Shown here in pieces: positions 10,067 to 17,791 of a stretch of DNA of 47,495 nucleotides; position 1 is the first letter of the stretch, and every line of letters starts with the position of its first letter. This stretch comes from an uncultured Dorea sp. (GTDB lineage Bacteria; Bacillota; Clostridia; Lachnospirales; Lachnospiraceae), in assembly GCA_949916155.1 (NCBI GenBank), contig CATLEM010000004.1, positions 1-47,495 of the forward strand. Reading direction: 5' to 3'. The translations under genes and the position numbers were made by a program. The notes beneath the pieces are model-generated. The model was not told the DNA's origin. It ran no database searches and saw only the letters and a program-made list of their open reading frames with translations.

Positions 10067-11356
10067 ATGAATCTTTCAAATACACAGAAAAAACAAAGAT
10101 TGTTTATGATGGCCTCCGGCGCTTTTGCTATCTTCTTTACCGGATATCCTCACGTATGGTCGATCTATCAGCCATACGTGATGGAGCAGGCGGGATGGAC
10201 CCAGGGGCAGGCGTCGATGTGCTTTTATCTGGCGCTCAGTGTCTTTGTCTTTGGCAATATCGTGGGGGGCAGGATACAGGACCAGTATAATCCAAGGCTT
10301 GCCGTAGTTGTCGGCGGCGGTATCTTTACCGCGGGCGTGTTGCTATCCGCATGCTTTATCATCCCGTCGCCGCTTCCGATCTATCTGTCCTACGGCGTGC
10401 TGCAGGGATTTGGCCAGGGGATGATCTATACGACGATCATCTCCACCGCGCAGAAGTGGTTTCCGGGGAGGACCGGGTTCGCTTCCGGAATCGTGGTGAC
10501 GGCCAACGGCCTGTGCGGATTCTTCCTGGCGCCTGTAAGCCGGAAGCTTTTGGAAGCCGGCGGGCCAAGGCTTGCATTCCTGGTGATCGGCGCGGCGGTT
10601 GCGGTATCCTGGGTTTTGTGTAGCATTTTCTTTTGCCTGCCGGATCCGGAGTGGAGAAGACAGGAGGAGATAAGGCTTGCGGGCAATGGAAACAGGGCGG
10701 CCGCCGGGCAGAGGCAGTATACGTCCGGGGAGATGATGCGGACAAAAAGTTTTTACTTTCTGGTGGCGACGATGCTCTTTGGCCTGATCTCTTATTTCCT
10801 GATGTCGCCGGTATCCCAGACGTATCAGATTGAGCTTGGCATCCCGGTATCCGTTGCGGTAAGCGCGGTGATGTTCGGTTCAGTGATGAATGCAGGGACA
10901 AGGCTTGTGCTTCCGACTCTGGCGGACAAAGTGGGAAGAGTGGTATGTATCAAAGGCGTGCTGGCGGTATCCGTCGCAGCGATGGTTGTACTGAGCATAT
11001 CTCGATCCTTCGCGGCTACCGCGGCGGTCATCATCATGTACGGCTGCTACGGCGGCATTATGGGAAGCTTCCCGTCCTTTACCAGCTCGGTGTTCGGGTT
11101 AAAGCACGCGGGAGAAAACTATGGGTTCGTCATGTTCGGCATTGTGATCTCCACATTTGCGGCGCCGGCCATCACCGGATTTATCACGGGAAAAGGATAT
11201 GGCATGCAGGCGGTGTTTGCAGTGGGGAGCGCATTTGCGGTAGTAGCATTTATCTGCATGATGCTCCTTGGAAGAGAGTTAAGGAAAATGAACGGGCAGG
11301 AAGAAAAGCGCAATGTTATTGGTAAAAATGAAGCCGCTCTTGGAGCAGGAAAGTAG
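10067..11356 (+). CDS. MFS transporter, OFA (oxalate/formate antiporter)-like
   Basis: 12-TM-like hydrophobic profile, WSIYQPYVMEQAGWTQGQAS, GFGQGMIYTTIISTAQKWFPGRTGFASGIVV. Confidence 0.8.
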   Translation: MNLSNTQKKQRLFMMASGAFAIFFTGYPHVWSIYQPYVMEQAGWTQGQASMCFYLALSVFVFGNIVGGRIQDQYNPRLAVVVGGGIFTAGVLLSACFIIPSPLPIYLSYGVLQGFGQGMIYTTIISTAQKWFPGRTGFASGIVVTANGLCGFFLAPVSRKLLEAGGPRLAFLVIGAAVAVSWVLCSIFFCLPDPEWRRQEEIRLAGNGNRAAAGQRQYTSGEMMRTKSFYFLVATMLFGLISYFLMSPVSQTYQIELGIPVSVAVSAVMFGSVMNAGTRLVLPTLADKVGRVVCIKGVLAVSVAAMVVLSISRSFAATAAVIIMYGCYGGIMGSFPSFTSSVFGLKHAGENYGFVMFGIVISTFAAPAITGFITGKGYGMQAVFAVGSAFAVVAFICMMLLGRELRKMNGQEEKRNVIGKNEAALGAGK

Positions 11357-11410
11357 GAAATAGAAGTTTTTAGCTGCAGAGAACATTGCAGGGACAAAAG
11401 GAGGATAAAA

Positions 11411-12307
11411 ATGTTTGATAAGAATAAAGTAAAGCTTGGGATCGCCCCCATCGCGTGGACGAATGATGATATGCCGGATCTGGGGAAAGAGAATACCTTT
11501 GAGCAGTGCGTCAGCGAGATGGCGCTGGCAGGATTTACCGGCTCTGAGGTGGGGAATAAATACCCGAAGGATCCTGAGGAGTTAAAACAGGCGTTAAATC
11601 TCAGGGGAATGGAGATCTGCAACCAGTGGTTCTCTTCTTTCCTGATCACAAAGCCGTTTGAAGAGGTGGAGAAGGAGTTTCGGGCACAGCTTGCATTTTT
11701 ACAGGCGATGGGCGCGAAGGTGATCGGCGCTTCCGAGCAGAGCTACAGCGTGCAGGGACAGGATATCCCGATCTTCGGTCACAAATATGTGATGAATGAC
11801 GAAGAGTGGGAGACTTTCTGCGACGGCATGAACCGTCTGGGAAAGATCGCGAAAGAAGAGTACGGCATCGCCCTTACCTTCCATCATCATATGGGAACCG
11901 TTGTACAGGATCCTGACGAGGTGGAACGGATGATGGCGAATACAGATCCGGAGTACGTAAGCCTGCTTTTTGATACCGGCCACTTTACCTACTGCGGCGC
12001 GGATCCCCTTGAGATGGTAAAGAAATATATAGACAGGATTAAGCATGTGCACCTTAAGGATGTCCGCCCGGAGGTTGTGGCGAAGGTAAAGTCAGAGGAT
12101 TTAAGCTTCTTAGAAGGCGTAAGGATGGGAACCTTTACCGTGCCGGGAGACGGCTGCATTGATTTTGCCCCGATCTTCAAGGTGCTGGAGGACAATGATT
12201 ATGAAGGCTATATGCTGGTGGAGGCAGAGCAGGATCCTGCGAAGGCTAATCCGCTGGAATATGCGATAAAGGCGAGAAAATTTATTGCGGAAAAGACTGG
12301 TTTATAA
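11411..12307 (+). CDS. iolE: myo-inosose-2 dehydratase
   Basis: [45 protein letters not shown], characteristic IolE N-terminus. Confidence 0.93.
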   Translation: MFDKNKVKLGIAPIAWTNDDMPDLGKENTFEQCVSEMALAGFTGSEVGNKYPKDPEELKQALNLRGMEICNQWFSSFLITKPFEEVEKEFRAQLAFLQAMGAKVIGASEQSYSVQGQDIPIFGHKYVMNDEEWETFCDGMNRLGKIAKEEYGIALTFHHHMGTVVQDPDEVERMMANTDPEYVSLLFDTGHFTYCGADPLEMVKKYIDRIKHVHLKDVRPEVVAKVKSEDLSFLEGVRMGTFTVPGDGCIDFAPIFKVLEDNDYEGYMLVEAEQDPAKANPLEYAIKARKFIAEKTGL

Positions 12308-12325
12308 GAAAGGAGAAGAGAGACT

Positions 12326-13339
12326 ATGGTAACAGTAGGTATCATCGGGGCAGGAAGAATCGGAAGAGTCCATGTGGAGAGCATCTGTACAAAAGTGGGA
12401 AATGCGAAGATCAAGACGCTGGCGGATCCGTTTATGAACGAGGATACAGCGGCATGGGCAAAAAAGATGGGCGTGGAGAACACAGTTAAGGATTACAAAG
12501 AGATCCTCTCGGACCCGGAGATTGACGCAGTGCTGGTGTGCTCTTCCACAGACACCCACTCTCCCATATCCGTGGAAGCGATCCAGGCAGGAAAGCATGT
12601 GTTTTGTGAGAAACCCATCGACCATGATGTGGAGAAGATTAAAGAGGTCATTGAGACGCTCAAGAAAAATCCGGTAAAATACCAGGTTGGCTTTAACCGC
12701 AGGTTCGACCACAACTTTGAGGCAGTAAAAGAAGCGGTGGCAGCAGGAAAGATTGGGGATACCCATATCATCAAGATCACATCCAGGGATCCGGAGCCGC
12801 CGAGCGCAGATTATGTAAAGGTATCCGGCGGGATGTTCTTAGATATGACGATCCATGATTTCGACATGGTGCGTTTCCTGGCGGGCTGCAATGCGGAGGA
12901 AGTCTATGTGCAGGCAGCAGTGCTCGTGGATCCGGCGATCGGCGAGGCAGGAGATGTGGATACAGCAGTGATCACTTTAAAGATGGAAAATGGCGCGATC
13001 GCAGTGATCGACAACTCCAGGAAGGCAGTATACGGCTATGACCAGCGAGCAGAAGTATTCGGCTCCAAAGGTATGGTAGCAGTTACAAATGACACGTCAA
13101 GCGCCGCGGTGATCAGCAGCGCGGACGGCGTGACCGGCGAAAAGCCGCTGTACTTCTTCCTTGAGCGTTATATGGACGCGTACGCGAAGGAGATCAAATG
13201 CTTTATCGAGGCGATTGAGAATGACACAGATACGCCGCTTAGCGCAATGGACGGCCTGCAGCCGGTGCTGATGGGACTTGCCGCGAAGAAATCCTTAGCA
13301 GAGCACCGTCCGGTGAAGATCGCGGAGATCAGCGCCTAA
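12326..13339 (+). CDS. iolG: Inositol 2-dehydrogenase (Gfo/Idh/MocA)
   Basis: GIIGAGRIGRVHVESI; HVFCEKPID; GFNRRFDHNF; GGMFLDMTIHDFDMVRFLAG. Confidence 0.92.
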   Translation: MVTVGIIGAGRIGRVHVESICTKVGNAKIKTLADPFMNEDTAAWAKKMGVENTVKDYKEILSDPEIDAVLVCSSTDTHSPISVEAIQAGKHVFCEKPIDHDVEKIKEVIETLKKNPVKYQVGFNRRFDHNFEAVKEAVAAGKIGDTHIIKITSRDPEPPSADYVKVSGGMFLDMTIHDFDMVRFLAGCNAEEVYVQAAVLVDPAIGEAGDVDTAVITLKMENGAIAVIDNSRKAVYGYDQRAEVFGSKGMVAVTNDTSSAAVISSADGVTGEKPLYFFLERYMDAYAKEIKCFIEAIENDTDTPLSAMDGLQPVLMGLAAKKSLAEHRPVKIAEISA

Positions 13340-13401
13340 TGTTGCGTTGAACAGAGTGAACAGATCAGCGTTTGATCCGTGGATGTTTTGCGAATTTCTC
13401 A

Positions 13402-13430
13402 TTGATTTTCCCGGAAAAATTACATATAAT
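13402..13430 (+). promoter_or_regulatory. Promoter upstream of the second LacI-type gene
   Basis: TTGATT (13402-13407), 17 bp, TATAAT (13425-13430). Confidence 0.65.
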
Positions 13431-13501
13431 AGAATCTGGCAGAGATTCTAAGCCGGAGGGAGCAGATGATGCTCCCTCATTGTTTTGGAGGAGGGAATGA
13501 G

Positions 13502-14530
13502 ATGGCGGTAACTTTGCAGCAGATTGCATAAGCGGCCGGGGTATCCAGAGGTACAGTAGACAGGGCATTGAACAACAGAGGAAGGATCAATCCGGAGGTG
13601 GCGGAGAATATCCGCAGGATCGCGGACGAGATGGGCTACCAGCCGAACCGGGCGGGCAGGGCGCTTGCCATGTCCAGGCGGTCGATCACCATAGGCGTGA
13701 TCGTCCAGGCAGCGGATACGCCGTTCATGGAAAAGGTGCTTGAGGGAGCAAAGGACGCCAAAGCGGAGGTGGAGCGTCTGGGCGCGGATGTGATCATCCG
13801 CCGGATCAGGGACTTTGATGCGCGCAGGGCGGTGGAGTTGATGCATGAGCTGAAAAAGGAGGGCTGCGACGGGATCGCCCTTGTCCCGGTGGAGGATGAG
13901 CGGCTGAAAGAGACGATCAACGAATTTGCCGATGAAAATATACCGGTCATCACCTTTAACTCGGATATCGAAGACTCCAAGAGGCTCTGCTTCGTCGGGC
14001 AGGACACCTTCCAGAGCGGTAGGGTGGCGGCAGGGCTGATGGCGGATATTCTTCCCCCGTCAGGGAAAGTCCTTGTGATATCCGGATATCCCACAAGCTA
14101 CGGGCATAAAAATCGGGCGAGAGGGTTCTTTCAGGAGTTCGGGAAATTAAGAGACGATGTCAGACTGCTGGATATCCAGTATGATTTTGATGATGATAAA
14201 ATGGCAGAGATGATCACCTACGGCATGTTAAAGGAATACGAGGACTTAACCGGTATCTATCTTGCGGCATCCGGTGTGCAGGGCGTGTGCAGGGCTCTGG
14301 ATGCGCTTGGCATGGAGGGAAAAGTGAAAGTGATCTCCAATGATCTGATCGACCAGAACGTGCAGTGCCTTGAAGAGGGGAAGATTAGGTTTCTGATCGG
14401 GCAGGACGGCTACCGGCAGGGGTATGAGCCGGTCATGAAGCTGTTCGGGAAACTCTTCGACGGGAAAGAACCGGAGAGAGAGTATGCTTATACGGAGATC
14501 GTGATAAAGACGCGGTATAATGTGACGTAA
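13502..14530 (+). pseudogene. LacI-family regulator interrupted by an in-frame TAA at codon 10 (13529-13531)
   Basis: ATGGCGGTAACTTTGCAGCAGATTGCA-TAA-GCGGCCGGGGTATCC reads MAVTLQQIA*AAGVSRGTVDRALNNRGRINPEVAENIRRIADEMGY; the frame is otherwise open to 14530. Confidence 0.8.
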
Positions 14531-14538
14531 GGGGAAGT

Positions 14539-14578
14539 AAAAAACTGATGCTTGATGAATAAGAGCATCAGTTTTTTT
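14539..14578 (+). terminator. Intrinsic terminator
   Basis: AAAAAACTGATGCT ... AGCATCAGTTTTTTT. Confidence 0.85.
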
Positions 14579-14711
14579 ATGGGTAATCATGCACAAAATA
14601 AAAGCGTATATCCAGTCAGATATTACACAATCCCCACAATATCTTCCCCTTTCGCGATAACGAATCGTGATTGTCAATAAAAAACATCTGTGTAATTTGT
14701 GCAGTTTACAT

Positions 14712-14733
14712 ATTGCGTTCACGTGAACGCAAT
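14712..14733. promoter_or_regulatory. 22-bp perfect palindromic operator overlapping a promoter
   Basis: ATTGCGTTCAC|GTGAACGCAAT; overlaps TTGCGT (14713-14718)-17 bp-TAAAAT (14736-14741). Confidence 0.8.
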
Positions 14734-14803
14734 GTTAAAATAGCCATATCAGAAAACAGCTAATACAAAAAATAAACAAAAACAAGGAAAGGCGGAAAAC
14801 AAG

Positions 14804-15808
14804 ATGTTAAGAGTAGGAGTAATCGGATGCGGCGGAATGGGCAGAGACCATATCAGGAGGCTCACAGAGAGAACCCAGGGCGCTGAGGTTGTAGCAGTAT
14901 CAGATGTATTTGAAGAGGGCGCGAAGAAAGCGGCGGAGATTGCCGGGGGAGCCAAAGTTTACACAGACGGAAAAGCGCTGATCAACGATCCGGATGTAGA
15001 TGCGGTGCTGGTAGTGTCACCGGGATTTGCCCATGCGGACGACCTTTTGGAGGCGATCAGGGCAGGTAAGCGGATATTCTGTGAGAAGCCGCTGTGTACG
15101 ACGGCGGAGGATTGCAGGAAGGTTATGGAGGCAGAGGAAGCGTCAGGAAGGCATCTGATCCAGTTAGGCTTCATGCGCCGCTACCACAAGGGATATAACC
15201 AGATCAAAGATGCGATCGCTACCGGAGAATACGGTGAGCCGCTGATGATGCACTGCACGCACAGGAATCCGGAGGTTGGGACGAATTACAACACGCCGAT
15301 GGCTGTGCATGATACGGTGATCCATGAGATCGACCTGTGCCACTGGCTGGTAAATGACGACTACGAGAGCGTACAGGTGATCATGCCGAAGGTTACAAAA
15401 TATTCCCACGCAGAGCTTAAGGATCCCCAGATCATGCTTATGCGCACAAAGAGCGGTATTTGTATCGACGTAGAGTGTTTCGTAAACTGCAAGTTCGGTT
15501 ATGACATCAACTGTGAGGTCGTATGCGAGGACGGCGCATTGAAGATGGGAGCGCCGATGGCACCGTCTATCCGCAAGAACGCGCAGGCTTCAACCGAGAT
15601 CACCACCGACTGTTTTGTATTGTTCAAGGATGCGTATGACGCGGAGATCCAGAACTGGGTGGACTGTGCAGAGAAAGATGTGATCGAAGGACCTACAGCG
15701 TGGGACGGATATCTGGCAGCAGTTACGGCGGATGCGCTGGTAAAAGCACAGGAGACGGGCAATATCGAGAAGGTTGTGACCGTGGAGAAGCCGGAATTTT
15801 ATAAATAA
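14804..15808 (+). CDS. Second Gfo/Idh/MocA-family (inositol-type) dehydrogenase
   Basis: VGVIGCGGMGRDHIRRL; RIFCEKPLCTT; GFMRRYHKGYNQ; HDTVIHEIDLCHWLV. Confidence 0.88.
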   Translation: MLRVGVIGCGGMGRDHIRRLTERTQGAEVVAVSDVFEEGAKKAAEIAGGAKVYTDGKALINDPDVDAVLVVSPGFAHADDLLEAIRAGKRIFCEKPLCTTAEDCRKVMEAEEASGRHLIQLGFMRRYHKGYNQIKDAIATGEYGEPLMMHCTHRNPEVGTNYNTPMAVHDTVIHEIDLCHWLVNDDYESVQVIMPKVTKYSHAELKDPQIMLMRTKSGICIDVECFVNCKFGYDINCEVVCEDGALKMGAPMAPSIRKNAQASTEITTDCFVLFKDAYDAEIQNWVDCAEKDVIEGPTAWDGYLAAVTADALVKAQETGNIEKVVTVEKPEFYK

Positions 15809-15826
15809 GCTATATTTTTTTACATA

Positions 15827-15846
15827 ATGCGTGCACGAGAACGCAA
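15827..15846. promoter_or_regulatory. Degenerate copy of the palindromic operator
   Basis: ATGCGTGCACGAGAACGCAA matches TTGCGTTCACGTGAACGCAA at 17/20 positions. Confidence 0.6.
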
Positions 15847-15976
15847 AGCGCGGCACGCATTGTAAAAGAAAAGTAAAAAGGTAAACGGCAGAAAGATGAT
15901 CAGGAAAAATAATCAGGAAGAATAATGAACGGAGTATTCCGAAGGATTGAAAAGCTGAAGAAAGGGAGAATAGACA

Positions 15977-16810
15977 ATGAAATTAGGATTTAACGAAGCA
16001 ACAGCATTAGAGTGTGAAGGGCAGTCTTTGATCGCGGATCTGGAAGCATGCGAGAAGTACGGGTTTGACTATATTGAGATCCGTTTTGACTGCATTAAGG
16101 ATTATCTGAAAGAGCATACGTTAGAAGAACTGGCGGACTGGTTTAACAACCACCACCTGAAACCATGGGCATACAATACGCTGATCTATTTTAACCAAAG
16201 GGACGAGGCCGGGGTGAAAGAAATTGATGAGGAGACAGACTTTATCATAAAGGTCTGCAAAGCGATCGGCATGAAGATGCTGATCACCGTACCGCAGTTT
16301 GACGTGAAGGACAAGAGCGTGACGGAGATTAAGGAAGAGGCGGTGGAAAGGCTTCGCTATCTGTCCGACAAGGTGGGCGCTGACATCCGCATTTCCCTGG
16401 AGTTCTGCGGCGCGCCGAACTGCTCCATCAACCAGTTCGGCACGGCATATGATGTAGTGAAAGCGGTAGGTCGGGACAATGTAGGGATCACGATGGATAC
16501 TTTCCATTTCCATGAGATGTGCTCGAAGATCGAGGATCTGAAAAATGCAGATGGCAAAAAGATATTCGCATATCATCTGAATGACTGTGAAGACCTCCCC
16601 CTTGGCTCCTGCGGCGATGACAAGCGTCTGTGGCCGGAAGAAGGCGTGGTTGACCACCCGGCGATCGCAGGAGCGCTGAAAGAGATCGGTTTCGACGGCG
16701 TGTGCACCATCGAGGAATTCCGCCCGGAATACTATGCATTATCACACGAGGAAAACGTAAAGAAAGCAGCAGAAGTAACAAAAGCATTTGTAGAGAAATA
16801 TTTCGGTTAA
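15977..16810 (+). CDS. iolI: Inosose isomerase (2-keto-myo-inositol isomerase), TIM barrel
   Basis: MKLGFNEATALE...LEACEKYGFDYIEIR...DNVGITMDTFHFHEM...EEFRPEYYALSHEE closely resembles recalled IolI sequence. Confidence 0.85.
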   Translation: MKLGFNEATALECEGQSLIADLEACEKYGFDYIEIRFDCIKDYLKEHTLEELADWFNNHHLKPWAYNTLIYFNQRDEAGVKEIDEETDFIIKVCKAIGMKMLITVPQFDVKDKSVTEIKEEAVERLRYLSDKVGADIRISLEFCGAPNCSINQFGTAYDVVKAVGRDNVGITMDTFHFHEMCSKIEDLKNADGKKIFAYHLNDCEDLPLGSCGDDKRLWPEEGVVDHPAIAGALKEIGFDGVCTIEEFRPEYYALSHEENVKKAAEVTKAFVEKYFG

Positions 16811-16820
16811 TCAGGAAGGA

Positions 16821-17735
16821 GTGCGGAAAATGAAGATAGCATTTGATGTAGACGTGCTGGCAAAGCAGATGAGTATCAACGATATGGTGCATCAGGTGGC
16901 AGACTGGGGGTATAAATATATCGAGCAGTCTCCCCATCCGAGGATCAACCCATTTTATAAGCATCCTCTTTTTTCCCGGGAATGTGAAGCGGAATACCGC
17001 AAGGCGCTCCGTGAGACCGGTGTGGAGATCTCTTCTTTCATCGTCGTGTACCGGTGGTCTGGCCCGACGGAGGAGCAGCGCAAGATTGCGGTGGCAAACT
17101 GGCGCAGGATCGTGGAGATTGCGGTGGACATGGGCGTGCAGGTGATCAATACAGAGCTTTCCGGCGACCCGAACCAGCAGGAGATCTGCAACGGGATGTG
17201 GTTCCGTTCGATGGATGAACTGCTTCCGTTATTTGAAAAAGAAGGGATCCGTGTGGAGATACAGTCCCATCCATGGGATTTCTGCGAGCTGAACAACGAG
17301 ACTTGCGACATGGTAAAGAGCTATCGGTCTGACAACCTGAAATATGTATATTCGGCGCCCCACGGATTTTTCTACGATAAGGGCTCGGGGGATGTGCGCG
17401 CTATGCTGGAATACGCGGGCGACGACTTAAGCCATGTCTTATTTGCGGATACCTATAATCAGACAAAGGACTGCAGATATATCCTGAATCCGCCGTGGCT
17501 TAACAGTATGGGAAGAGAAGATGTATCTGTGCACCAGCACAATCCGATGGGAGAGGGAGACGTAGATTTTGAAGGAATCTTCGAGACACTGAGGAAAATG
17601 GATTATGCCGGCCGGACATTCAAAGTGGGAGGAGACGCGATTTCCTGCGTATCGATCTTCGGCTATCCGGAGCGCATGAGTGTGGAAGCGCCTAAGGCAA
17701 GGGAAATTATTGAGCGCGAATTATTAAATCGCTGA
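16821..17735 (+). CDS. iolH: IolH-like sugar phosphate isomerase/epimerase
   Basis: TIM-barrel AP-endonuclease-2-like; MKIAFDVDVLAKQMSINDMVHQVADWGYKYIEQSPHPRINPFYKHPLF ... VYRWSGPTEEQRKIAV. Confidence 0.7.
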   Translation: MRKMKIAFDVDVLAKQMSINDMVHQVADWGYKYIEQSPHPRINPFYKHPLFSRECEAEYRKALRETGVEISSFIVVYRWSGPTEEQRKIAVANWRRIVEIAVDMGVQVINTELSGDPNQQEICNGMWFRSMDELLPLFEKEGIRVEIQSHPWDFCELNNETCDMVKSYRSDNLKYVYSAPHGFFYDKGSGDVRAMLEYAGDDLSHVLFADTYNQTKDCRYILNPPWLNSMGREDVSVHQHNPMGEGDVDFEGIFETLRKMDYAGRTFKVGGDAISCVSIFGYPERMSVEAPKAREIIERELLNR

Positions 17736-17791
17736 TTGGGAACGGTTCACGGCCATAGGGGTCTGTGAACCGTAATTATAAGGAGAAAGTT

